A stretch of DNA of 64,000 bases from Fictibacillus macauensis ZFHKF-1 (lineage in GTDB: Bacteria > Bacillota > Bacilli > Bacillales > Fictibacillaceae), in assembly GCF_000269865.1 (NCBI RefSeq), contig NZ_AKKV01000024.1:248001-312000 (forward strand). The letters run 5' to 3'. Below, piece after piece: positions 26,017 to 33,553 of the stretch. Numbering within the stretch: the first letter of the stretch is position 1; the number at the start of each line of letters is the position of its first letter. The notes below the pieces were generated by a model, which had not been told where the DNA came from, did not search any database, and saw only the letters and a list, made by a program, of their open reading frames with translations. The position numbers and the translations under genes are program-made.

Positions 26017-26577
26017 TCATCCCCCTAACAATTTATTCTCCCAATCTCTCCCGTACTTCTCGTACAGTTTCTTAGTTAATTGCCTGTAATCCCTTTGGTA
26101 CATTTCCTTCTCTTTCTTCTCATAACTTATCTGACGGTTTAAAGCATCAACCGCAATAGGGTTTCCGCTTTTGTATTGTTTATTAACTTCTCTGGACAAC
26201 GATCTAACTAATGAGTTTTTTAATATTTCTTCATCCACATGCAGCTCTTGTTTCTTTGCTTTCTTCACACATATCCCACCAATGTAAACACCTATATGTT
26301 TCGGGATGTCATCTTTAACAATTTCGTATAGTTCTTTTGTCAAAACAAAGTAATTTAAATGTCCCACAAATGTTTTCTTTGCCTTGCTATAAAAATCACT
26401 CTTTGACACTTTTATTTCATAGCAACGCCATACACCTTTAGTGTCATAAGTCATATAGTCAACTCGTTCACTCCCAAACCACCCTATTGTTACCTCGAAG
26501 CACCCGAATGTACCTTGTTTGTGTGTAGCTAACCATATTTGCCTTTCTAAAAGAGTGGTTGTTTCTGTTTTAGCAAT
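26017..26577 (-). CDS. PD-(D/E)XK nuclease-like (MmcB-type) phage protein, AUU start
   Basis: The ATG-initiated frame (26454) gives 145 aa, but coding continues upstream without a stop for 41 codons: QIWLATHKQGTFGCFEV...GWFGSERVDYMTYD joins WRCYEIKVSKSDF. This supplies the Asp of a D...ExK (EIK) nuclease motif. The only start candidate is ATT 26577, behind AAGGAAGGTGAT with good spacing; the overlapping ATG (GTGATGAGT) reads into a stop after four codons. Either AUU is used or a small frameshift destroyed an ATG start. C-terminal half is charged and helical. Resembles MmcB-family DNA repair proteins. Confidence 0.65.
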   Translation of the reverse strand: MAKTETTTLLERQIWLATHKQGTFGCFEVTIGWFGSERVDYMTYDTKGVWRCYEIKVSKSDFYSKAKKTFVGHLNYFVLTKELYEIVKDDIPKHIGVYIGGICVKKAKKQELHVDEEILKNSLVRSLSREVNKQYKSGNPIAVDALNRQISYEKKEKEMYQRDYRQLTKKLYEKYGRDWENKLLGG

Positions 26578-26605
26578 GACTCATCACCTTCCTTTGGACC
26601 TGTTT

Positions 26606-26638
26606 ATAAAAAGAGGACTCCCCACCGGAAAGCCCTCA
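26606..26638 (-). terminator. Intrinsic terminator
   Basis: Minus-strand stem GAGGGCT / AGTCCTC, loop of about 11 nt, then five Ts. The stem is nearly identical to the one at 24302-24329. Confidence 0.75.
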
Positions 26639-26643
26639 TTCAG

Positions 26644-26799
26644 TTAAATGTTGTATTCCTTTTTTAACTTTTCCACTCGGTCCTTTACTTTGCCAACTAG
26701 TGCCTTTTCCTCTCGAATCTCCTTATCGGTTGCAGTCGGACGTTGTAAGTAATAAATCAATGCATGCTTGATGATTTGTAAGGACTTGTACTCTGTCAT
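26644..26799 (-). CDS. Small helical phage protein
   Basis: 51 aa (MTEYKSLQIIKHALIYYLQRP...), ATG 26799 overlapping the stop of the ArpU gene (ATGA). Helical, Lys/Glu-rich end. Function unknown; translationally coupled to arpU. Confidence 0.65.
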   Translation of the reverse strand: MTEYKSLQIIKHALIYYLQRPTATDKEIREEKALVGKVKDRVEKLKKEYNI

Positions 26800-27257
26800 T
26801 GGCCGTCATCCTTTCCTGTTTTTAATGATGCCAAGTTAAGGTTTAACGCCAACCGATAAAAAGCTTTCCAGCGGATCTTTGCGTATGTCACATGACTGAT
26901 CGGTGGCTGGAACTTATGACAGTACACGTTCATGTCTGTGAGGTATTCTGCTTCTGAGCACATGTACCGTTCTTCGATAAGGAACCTTTCCATCTTTGGT
27001 AACCGGTTGACTGCCCGCTCCACTCTATCAACAAAGTTAGTCCGTAACTGTTGCTCATTGACGTTGTAGGTAGCAATATCACCTGTCTGATCACTGGTTT
27101 GATTAGTTGGGCCATGATAACGCACCTCACTGCTTGCTGTAATGGCTGCTTCCCGTTCTTCAAACAAAACAAATTTATATAGCCTGTATCTTTCGAGGGC
27201 AGATTCGACCGCACGTTGCGTCGCCCTTCTATCTAGTTCTGGAAGTTCAAAACTCAT
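26796..27257 (-). CDS. ArpU-family late-gene transcriptional regulator
   Basis: 153 aa from ATG 27257 (GAGGGGG 6-7 nt upstream; frame open to 27278). ELDRRATQRAVESALERYRLYKF and the sigma-70 region-4-like C-terminal HTH (PKMERFLIEERYM, HVTYAKIRWKAFYRLALNLN) identify the ArpU/RinA-type activators that switch on phage packaging, structural and lysis genes. It lies at the end of the early genes. Confidence 0.9.
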   Translation of the reverse strand: MSFELPELDRRATQRAVESALERYRLYKFVLFEEREAAITASSEVRYHGPTNQTSDQTGDIATYNVNEQQLRTNFVDRVERAVNRLPKMERFLIEERYMCSEAEYLTDMNVYCHKFQPPISHVTYAKIRWKAFYRLALNLNLASLKTGKDDGQ

Positions 27258-27282
27258 TTGCATCCCCCTCATCGACATGCTG

Positions 27283-28050
27283 TTATTGCCCTTCGAAAAA
27301 TGGTTTAGTCCAAGGCTCTACATTCACCACTTCTTCTTTCAGCCGTTCAGCGAACTGACTAATCTCATGCTGTGCACCACTACCAGGCTTACGCTTGCTG
27401 TAAAAGTTGAGTAAGGCCGTTAGGTTTGCGCTCATAACCAGGTTGCACGCTGCGGCATTAGGAAGCACTGCCCTGGCATCTTCTGCTGGTATGCCTAGTT
27501 CTCGCAATTTGTCATAGGTTTTTTGAGCGTGTGCCATTGATTCCAGGAACAGCAAATCTGCTTTTGATTCAAAGTAAAGTGCGTCGGTTGATTCTCCGTC
27601 CACCTCGATTTTAATTCCATTTTTTTTCACGCTGTCAGGTACAACAAATTTAAAACCGCCGCTTTTATCACCACTACCGAATTTCGTGTATCTCTGGCTC
27701 TGCACCGAAAAACTAAACCCTACTCTATGCCTGGTTAACTGCGCCAGTAACGACCGACTCACACCAGATATAACGAAGTGGAAATCAATATGTTCGAGCG
27801 TACTCGTGTGTTTTGATTTGACGATGTGCCTTATTAAGCGATCTGCTTCACTGCCAGTGCCGCCATCTGTTGCCACTTGACCAAAATACTTTTCACCTTC
27901 AATTTCGAACAGCTCGGCAGGCTTATTACTGCTGTAACAAGTACGGATAGCGGTTAATGCTACCGCTTGTCCGTCTGTTACGCCCCATTGTGATACCTTG
28001 TCCTTAAACGCTTGTGTGAGCTGCGTGTGAGCCATCAACATTACGTCCAT
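27283..28050 (-). CDS. thyX: Flavin-dependent thymidylate synthase (ThyX)
   Basis: 255 aa. The signature R107-H-R...S118-Q-R120 (RHRVGFSFSVQSQRY) binds FAD/dUMP; EHIDFHFVISGVSR and EDARAVLPNAAACNLVMSAN complete the fold. Converts dUMP to dTMP using FAD, CH2-THF and NADPH. In a prophage with a dUTPase upstream, it boosts dTTP supply during replication. Confidence 0.93.
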   Translation of the reverse strand: MDVMLMAHTQLTQAFKDKVSQWGVTDGQAVALTAIRTCYSSNKPAELFEIEGEKYFGQVATDGGTGSEADRLIRHIVKSKHTSTLEHIDFHFVISGVSRSLLAQLTRHRVGFSFSVQSQRYTKFGSGDKSGGFKFVVPDSVKKNGIKIEVDGESTDALYFESKADLLFLESMAHAQKTYDKLRELGIPAEDARAVLPNAAACNLVMSANLTALLNFYSKRKPGSGAQHEISQFAERLKEEVVNVEPWTKPFFEGQ

Positions 28051-28395
28051 TCAACGTGTCCCCCATTTTGTCTCGCTCTGAATTGTTTCAAAAGCTTCCT
28101 TTGCAGCATCATCATGTTCAGCTAGTTTTTGCATGACCACCATCAGATAATTGATGGTGGTTTCTTGCCGAATTACTTTATCTCTCAGACCAGTAATGTA
28201 AACCGATTGGTCAAAGTTTTCTTGCATGGCATGTTCAGCAAGCTGCGCGCCTGTCCAATGATCTGGATTAAAAGGATTTTCATATTTTTCAGCAGCCTTC
28301 ATTAACTGCGCAATCTTGATTTCTTCTCTAAACTTGTCCACTGACTGATAAAACGTGTTGTCTAGTTGTCTTAAAAATGAATAGTTGTTCTTCAA
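28051..28395 (-). CDS. Hypothetical phage protein
   Basis: 114 aa, TTG start 28395 after GGGGG. Helical throughout (LRQLDNTFYQSVDKFREEIKIAQLMKAAEKYENPFN...). Ends one base before the thyX start. No family recognised. Confidence 0.6.
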   Translation of the reverse strand: MKNNYSFLRQLDNTFYQSVDKFREEIKIAQLMKAAEKYENPFNPDHWTGAQLAEHAMQENFDQSVYITGLRDKVIRQETTINYLMVVMQKLAEHDDAAKEAFETIQSETKWGTR

Positions 28396-28425
28396 AACTT
28401 GTTACCCCCTGCATTAATGGTTTAT

Positions 28426-29106
28426 TTACAAGTGAACCTTGAGCGCACCGACCAAAGAGTTATACTTGATTTCTAGTTTTTGAAAAGCATCGTTTGCTAA
28501 AGTTAGACTACCTTTGTACTTTTCAATTTCGCCGATCAATTGCGCATTTTCGGCATACATCTTTTTATTAAATTCAGTGGCAATGGCAGACTGTCTTAAA
28601 CTTTCATTTTCCTGTTGCAATACCGCCACTTTCGCTTGAGCCTGCTCTAATTCATTTTGGAGACGTTTGACTTCATCAGATGGTTTACTTTCAATCGTTT
28701 CTGTTGTTCCTACAGGCGGAAGAATTGTTGCAGATCCGTTGCTAAAATTGGCCATCAATTCTTTTAGTTCTTTTTTTACTTCTTCTTTTTTCTCTGGAGA
28801 AGATGAAGCGGCACTCACTTCTTTTTTGATGACAGGCTTACCTCTTTCCCCAATAAGCCCCCATTGTTTTTTCAAATTATAAAGTCTGTTGTTATCGATA
28901 CCTAAGTGGGATAGTGACTCCTTATCTGTCATGCCTTTTTCCTTACAAGCCAGATACTCTTCTCTTTTGACCATTTTAATGGTTCCCCCTTTTCGATATT
29001 GCTCCAATTCTTCTGGAGATAATTGATAAGTAACCACTTCACTGTTTGCTTTTACATCACTGGATCCAAAGCGCGGTGCACCTAACTGCCGCTTGGGTAT
29101 ATTCAT
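28426..29106 (-). CDS. HTH / coiled-coil phage protein
   Basis: 226 aa. Residues 22-40: EVVTYQLSPEELEQYRKGG, a module shared with the 74-aa gene at 29470. Residues 48-80: YLACKEKGMTDKESLSHLGI, an HTH that resembles homeodomain-like/resolvase HTH. Residues 135-226: coiled coil (VKRLQNELEQAQAKVAVLQQ). Possibly a DNA-bound regulatory or structural protein. Unknown. Confidence 0.65.
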   Translation of the reverse strand: MNIPKRQLGAPRFGSSDVKANSEVVTYQLSPEELEQYRKGGTIKMVKREEYLACKEKGMTDKESLSHLGIDNNRLYNLKKQWGLIGERGKPVIKKEVSAASSSPEKKEEVKKELKELMANFSNGSATILPPVGTTETIESKPSDEVKRLQNELEQAQAKVAVLQQENESLRQSAIATEFNKKMYAENAQLIGEIEKYKGSLTLANDAFQKLEIKYNSLVGALKVHL

Positions 29107-29453
29107 ACCGATTGAGCCCCCATATAACCAAGCTGTTTGAGTTTTTCGCGCAACTCGTTATACCAAGCTTTATCATTCATTTCCACTGCTTGCCGCTGCA
29201 GTTCCAGATAATGAGGTATGTCTCGATGAATATCATCTTTGCCATGGATCACATAGTATTTGCAGCCGTCCAGTTCCATCAACATATCTGACTTATAATG
29301 CAGTGTTTGTTTGTAATTGATAAACTTCCTATGATGACAATCGATAACCCGAACGACATAACCCGAAGACTGGACAGCCATAATTTCAACTTCTTGCCAC
29401 TGCATAGTGCCATGCATCAAAAACAACCGTTGTCCTACTGGAAGGTCTTTCAT
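29103..29453 (-). CDS. Hypothetical phage protein
   Basis: 116 aa from ATG 29453 (AGGGGGC 7 nt before). VGQRLFLMHGTMQWQEVEIMAVQS suggests a small beta-barrel; the second half is helical. Overlaps the next gene by 4 nt. Function unknown. Confidence 0.6.
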   Translation of the reverse strand: MKDLPVGQRLFLMHGTMQWQEVEIMAVQSSGYVVRVIDCHHRKFINYKQTLHYKSDMLMELDGCKYYVIHGKDDIHRDIPHYLELQRQAVEMNDKAWYNELREKLKQLGYMGAQSV

Positions 29454-29469
29454 CCCCATTGCCCCCTTG

Positions 29470-29694
29470 TTATCTATTTTGTGGCCATCGCCAATCGATT
29501 ACTGGTCTTTGATAGGACTTGACTGTGTTCTGCCTTTTCTTCCAAGAGTTTAAAGCCATGTTGACGTTGTTCTCTGCGTATCCGTCCAAATTTTTTCCTG
29601 TTTGTTTCGGCATTGCTCTGTACGCTTCCAACTCTTCTGGCGTAAGGTAATATGTTTTAACCTCGTTTATAGGATTTATCCCACTTGCTTGCAT
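29470..29694 (-). CDS. Small phage protein with shared N-terminal module
   Basis: 74 aa. EVKTYYLTPEELEAYRAMP repeats the N-terminal motif of the 226-aa protein at 28426-29106, then continues with a basic, Trp-containing tail. Function unknown. Confidence 0.6.
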   Translation of the reverse strand: MQASGINPINEVKTYYLTPEELEAYRAMPKQTGKNLDGYAENNVNMALNSWKKRQNTVKSYQRPVIDWRWPQNR

Positions 29695-29723
29695 GCTGCT
29701 CCCACCTTTTCTTTTTAGGACTC

Positions 29724-29749
29724 CTGCCCTCCTAGATCAAGGAGAGCAG
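29724..29749 (-). other. RNA hairpin before the 74-aa gene
   Basis: Minus-strand stem CTGCTCTCCT / AGGAGGGCAG, 6-nt loop, lacking a T tract. Lies upstream of the ribosome binding site of the 74-aa gene (29694), so it may modulate translation or mRNA decay. Confidence 0.45.
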
Positions 29750-29760
29750 AAGCACATAAT

Positions 29761-30216
29761 TTATTTGTTTTCTTCCGCAAATGCTTCTTCTGTGTCAAAG
29801 TCCTCAAATTCGTCATCTTCAATGTCATCCAATGACATCTGATCTGGATTATCTTCCTCTACCTCTGATGGACCGTTATCCTCATAAAAGTCATCCAGTG
29901 ACATTTGAGACGGTTGGATCATGAGGTTAACGTTTTGCCCCGCAAACTTGTACAGCTCCTGCGCTTTCTTCTCCGAATCTCCTTTAATCGCAAACTTTAA
30001 AACTGTCTTTTTAGAGTCGCGTTGGATATTCATAAACTCCGCTGTCACTTCGCCTGCATTACAACCTTTGATGGTAAAGACAACGATGCTACCAGATAAA
30101 ACAAACACATCATTGCCAGACTGCTCATCCTCATTACCTTTGATTTCAAACTTCAGAACCTCTTTCTTGTCATCCTTTTGCATCATCTTAAAAAACACGT
30201 TCATTTCGATTGTCAT
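29761..30216 (-). CDS. Acidic-tailed phage DNA-metabolism protein
   Basis: 151 aa. Two similar halves in the first 95 residues (KEVLKFEIKG... and KTVLKFAIKG...) indicate an internal duplication, each beta-rich. Residues 100-151 are very acidic with two copies of QMSLDD (followed by F and I). Acidic tails and Q-x-x-L motifs are typical of ssDNA-binding or clamp-binding proteins. Family not recognised with confidence. Confidence 0.6.
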   Translation of the reverse strand: MTIEMNVFFKMMQKDDKKEVLKFEIKGNEDEQSGNDVFVLSGSIVVFTIKGCNAGEVTAEFMNIQRDSKKTVLKFAIKGDSEKKAQELYKFAGQNVNLMIQPSQMSLDDFYEDNGPSEVEEDNPDQMSLDDIEDDEFEDFDTEEAFAEENK

Positions 30217-30218
30217 AG

Positions 30219-30755
30219 TTAGGCTCCCTTTTTTGTTTTAGTTTTTTTCTTCTTTGGCGCTGGGTTCTTGATTGCTTCAAGCACCTCAATTTGATAGTTT
30301 GTTAGGTAGTCCGTTTGTTTGCTTGATAAGCAGCGGGCAATTTCGGCAAGTACATACGCATCTCGCACGTTATCGCTGTTATGCTCAAACCCAAACTTTT
30401 TATAGATATGGACAGCAAGCTCGTCCTTTTTCGTGTTACCTTTACCACTGGCAAACTTTTTGAGCTGACTTGGCGCAATCTCAATCCATTTGTGGCCACG
30501 TCTAGCAAGTGCCATTCTGATGCCCCAACCAATACCGCCAAGCTGTATGGCTTGTTGCGATGCAAAACCGAATCCCTCGATGCAAATTACATCACCTTTT
30601 TGCATGTGATCCATGATGTCATCAATCATTGTAATCATGCGTTTTGGGTCAACCGTACCTACACCAGTAATCTCTTTTTGGCGCAAAACCACGCCACCGT
30701 CACTCAATGCCACAAAACCAGTTTTAGTTGATGGGTCAATTCCGATGAAGCGCAT
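30219..30755 (-). CDS. RuvC-like Holliday junction resolvase
   Basis: 178 aa. RNase H-like fold: GIDPSTKTG (D7), ICIEGFGF (E60), DNVRDAYVLAEIA (D128/D132), with KWIEIAPSQLKKFASGKGNTKKDEL between. These match RuvC-type resolvases of phages. Ends in a basic KKKKTKTKKG tail. Processes recombination and replication intermediates before packaging. Confidence 0.88.
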   Translation of the reverse strand: MRFIGIDPSTKTGFVALSDGGVVLRQKEITGVGTVDPKRMITMIDDIMDHMQKGDVICIEGFGFASQQAIQLGGIGWGIRMALARRGHKWIEIAPSQLKKFASGKGNTKKDELAVHIYKKFGFEHNSDNVRDAYVLAEIARCLSSKQTDYLTNYQIEVLEAIKNPAPKKKKTKTKKGA

Positions 30756-31231
30756 CAGTACCCACCATCCTGCCGTTCGTGATTGACCTTGTTCTTCGCA
30801 AAGTATGCTTCTTCTACCTCGCCCCAGGTAAAGCCAAGCATTTTTATAAGCCCAATAAAGTAAGACACTAACCCGATATGCACCCTTTCTTTTTCAAATT
30901 CAACAATCAATTCGGATGCCAAAACGAACATTTCCGAAAACTGCCTTGTTATTGTTTCTTCTACATATCCCATTTTCCAATCTGTTTTCCTGTACCCCGA
31001 CTCAATCCCAACCTCCAACATAAAATGCAGTACGTCCACAAGTTCCTCTAATAGCTTTTTCCTTCTCGGTTCTTGGTCTTGGCTCCAAAATTTGAACCCA
31101 CGCCATTCGTTACTCGCTTCGCCAATCTCGACCATCAAGGCAAGCACTAACTTTTCATATCTGTCTTTGCCCTGATAGTTGATGCGATCACGCAGCGCCT
31201 TTTGTGCTTCGTACATTTTAGCGATGTTCAT
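30755..31231 (-). CDS. Dimeric dUTPase / all-alpha NTP pyrophosphatase
   Basis: 158 aa. ALMVEIGEASNEWRGFKFWS and KLLEELVDVLHFMLEVGI give the E-x-x-E and E-x-x-D Mg motifs of the all-alpha dUTPase (dUTPase_2, MazG-like) family. Hydrolyses dUTP to dUMP, the substrate of ThyX. Start overlaps nothing; GGAGG before ATG 31231. Confidence 0.9.
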   Translation of the reverse strand: MNIAKMYEAQKALRDRINYQGKDRYEKLVLALMVEIGEASNEWRGFKFWSQDQEPRRKKLLEELVDVLHFMLEVGIESGYRKTDWKMGYVEETITRQFSEMFVLASELIVEFEKERVHIGLVSYFIGLIKMLGFTWGEVEEAYFAKNKVNHERQDGGY

Positions 31232-31242
31232 ACTCCAACCTC

Positions 31243-31572
31243 CTACGATAAATTACTTACGCTATACGACTCCGTCCACACCTCATAGCCGTCAAAACTG
31301 ACTCTAAGGTCGCAACCATGCCAGCTATATTGTTTATTGATTACCACGCCTTGGGCGCCTTCCTTAATCACGTCATCATCACCTGTCCAAAGTACTGGTC
31401 CACCGATTTCAAAGCTGTCGTAGATTGCTTTTGCTTTGGCGGTTTGTGACTTTCTAATCTCTTTTACAAAAATCTGTTCACCTTCTGTCTTATCAATACA
31501 GATGCCATTAATCGCATAGACACCTTCATCAGTTCTTGTAAACACATCGCCGTTTTCCAATGTAATTTTCAT
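31243..31572 (-). CDS. Hypothetical phage protein
   Basis: 109 aa. MKITLENGDVFTRTDEGVYAINGICI and the SH3-like VVINKQYSWHGCDLRVSFDGYEVW end. Beta-rich; no known family. Start overlaps the stop of the 46-aa membrane ORF (TAATG). Confidence 0.6.
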   Translation of the reverse strand: MKITLENGDVFTRTDEGVYAINGICIDKTEGEQIFVKEIRKSQTAKAKAIYDSFEIGGPVLWTGDDDVIKEGAQGVVINKQYSWHGCDLRVSFDGYEVWTESYSVSNLS

Positions 31573-31712
31573 TATTTTTCCCCCTCCCGATCCATACGAC
31601 CGAAGCTCATTAGTTCGTCTTCTTGTTTAGCCGCAGCCATTAAAGCAAAGAGAAACATGCCAAGCGATGACGCTAAAGGTAAAAGCCATAACAAGTGCCA
31701 TAAACTCATCAT
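31572..31712 (-). CDS. Small phage membrane protein
   Basis: 46 aa, ATG 31712 behind GGAGGG. One membrane segment (WHLLWLLPLASSLGMFLFAL) followed by a charged tail. Function unknown. Confidence 0.6.
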   Translation of the reverse strand: MMSLWHLLWLLPLASSLGMFLFALMAAAKQEDELMSFGRMDREGEK

Positions 31713-31723
31713 CTAAAGCCCTC

Positions 31724-31903
31724 CTATAAAATCGCTAATGTGTTGCTACGTAGCGTTAAATACCTCTCAAACCTACTCATTGCATTAATCATGTCGCTAC
31801 CTTTGGAGTAGTAAGCAAAGCGATTAAATACATGGTCATCAATCATCTGGCCAGTAAGCTTATAATGGATTTTTAACTGCTTGTAGATCTCGTTAGCTGT
31901 CAT
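31724..31903 (-). CDS. Small hypothetical phage protein
   Basis: 59 aa from ATG 31903 (GAGGTGAGC upstream, overlapping the DnaB stop). MTANEIYKQLKIHYKLTGQ; helical. No function recognised. Confidence 0.6.
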   Translation of the reverse strand: MTANEIYKQLKIHYKLTGQMIDDHVFNRFAYYSKGSDMINAMSRFERYLTLRSNTLAIL

Positions 31904-33195
31904 CAAATGCTCACCTCCATTTGGCGGTCTAAGTCTAAAAATTGACCGTATTCTTTTACAAATAGGGCATCCACTGTGCCGACTGGACCGTTACGCTGTT
32001 TAGCAATAATGATCTCTACAATGCCTTTCGCATCACTGTTTTTGTTGTAATACTCATCGCGGTATAAAAAGATAATGACATCAGCATCCTGCTCGATACT
32101 GCCTGAGTCCCTTAAGTCGGACATCATCGGACGCTTGTCCTGTCTTTGCTCAACGCCCCTTGATAACTGAGACAGCAAGATAACAGGGATGTTAAACGAT
32201 CTGGCCATGTTTTTGAGCTCTCTTGTCACGCTCCCAATCGCTAAGTCGTGACGATCATGTTTACCGGCTATGGTGATCAGTTGTAGATAATCGATGACAA
32301 CCAAGTGCGGTTTATCTGGATGCTCTTTCATGGACCTGCGAACCTTTGCTTTTATATCAAATACCGTTTGTCCAGGCTCATCATGAATGTTAATGTGATA
32401 CTTACTGTACTGACTCACCGCATGAGAAAAGCTTTCATGGTCGCGCTCTGTAAAGCTCTTGTTTGGGTTACGCCACTTTGAGCCGTCTATACGCCCGATA
32501 GATGAGAGCATTCGGTGTGTTAATGACTTATCACCCATTTCTAACGAAAAGATGTCAGTTACACCCTTGCGGTGCGCGTTGTGTACCGATTTACCTAAAG
32601 CAAAAGCCGTTTTACCCATTGATGGTCGAGCGGCTAAGATGATTAAGTCTCCGTTTTGCCACCCGCCTGTCATGTCGTTTAGATCCTTGAGTCCAGTGTT
32701 AATGCCTGTAATGTCACCTTTTGGCGTGTTAATGTCCTCATAGATTTCAAAGAGCACATCATTTTTCGAGCGTTGCTTGTTGATACCTACTTCCTGCAGT
32801 TCTGATAAGTCGTTGTATACTTCAACAATCTTTTCTTCTGTAGGTGAGTTAACCAAGCTTGCAGCTAGTTCTCTGGCACGCCTTAAGCGGTACGACTCCA
32901 AGACCATTTTTTCGTACATCTCGAAGTTTTCTGTACTCGCAACGGCATCCGTTAACTGTGAGAGGTAGGTCACGCCACCGACTTGCTCAATGGCGCTCCC
33001 TAGCTCTGTGACCACTGTTACCATGTCCACAACTTTGCCAGCTTGATCTAGCTCCCGCATGGCTCTAAAAATTTGAACGTGACTCACTCGTCCGAAATGT
33101 TCTGGAGACATGCGGCACTCTTGTATTAACTCTGGTTCATATAAAATACTGCCAAGCACCGCTTGTTCCGATTCGATGTTAACAAGTCCGTCCAT
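31903..33195 (-). CDS. dnaB: Replicative DNA helicase (DnaB)
   Basis: 430 aa. N-terminal domain (NIESEQAVLGSILYEPELI), then the RecA-like core: IILAARPSMGKTAFAL (Walker A, 187-200), FSLEMGDKSL, HLVVIDYLQLI (Walker B), MLSSIGRIDGS, and DLRDSGSIEQDADVIIFLYRDEYY with the DnaB C-terminal motifs. Unwinds DNA at the phage fork. Its start overlaps the loader gene by 17 nt. Confidence 0.96.
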   Translation of the reverse strand: MDGLVNIESEQAVLGSILYEPELIQECRMSPEHFGRVSHVQIFRAMRELDQAGKVVDMVTVVTELGSAIEQVGGVTYLSQLTDAVASTENFEMYEKMVLESYRLRRARELAASLVNSPTEEKIVEVYNDLSELQEVGINKQRSKNDVLFEIYEDINTPKGDITGINTGLKDLNDMTGGWQNGDLIILAARPSMGKTAFALGKSVHNAHRKGVTDIFSLEMGDKSLTHRMLSSIGRIDGSKWRNPNKSFTERDHESFSHAVSQYSKYHINIHDEPGQTVFDIKAKVRRSMKEHPDKPHLVVIDYLQLITIAGKHDRHDLAIGSVTRELKNMARSFNIPVILLSQLSRGVEQRQDKRPMMSDLRDSGSIEQDADVIIFLYRDEYYNKNSDAKGIVEIIIAKQRNGPVGTVDALFVKEYGQFLDLDRQMEVSI

Positions 33196-33553
33196 TCGCT
33201 TTCTGCTCCTTTAACCTAGCAAACATTGCTTTTATATCTGGCGCCAAAAAATCCTCTGCTGTCTTAAAATCGCCACTCTGTTTTTGTGCTGCCACTTCCT
33301 GCTCCCACTGCTTCATCTTTCCAAGATGCCTGTTTTCCGCTTTATCAAAAACCGATATATCCGCGATGGCTGGCATGTAGCCACTCTTAGCAATGTGGTG
33401 CATGAGTCGTTGCAGTACAGGCTCATAGGGCATTTTAATGAGTTGCTTCAACCAAATTTCAATGCGCTTTTCTCCTAACGATCCTGTTAAGTCAAACCTT
33501 GGATAAGCAGCTGCCACTTGTTCGATGATGCTTAACGCTTCTTTTTCGGTCAT
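33179..33553 (-). CDS. Phage helicase loader (G39P-like)
   Basis: 124 aa. TEKEALSIIEQVAAAYPRFDLT and MPYEPVLQRLMHHIAKSGYMPAIADI match SPP1 G39P-type loaders/inhibitors; C-terminus is disordered and charged, as in that family, and would bind DnaB. Lies between initiator and helicase genes. Confidence 0.85.
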   Translation of the reverse strand: MTEKEALSIIEQVAAAYPRFDLTGSLGEKRIEIWLKQLIKMPYEPVLQRLMHHIAKSGYMPAIADISVFDKAENRHLGKMKQWEQEVAAQKQSGDFKTAEDFLAPDIKAMFARLKEQKANGRTC

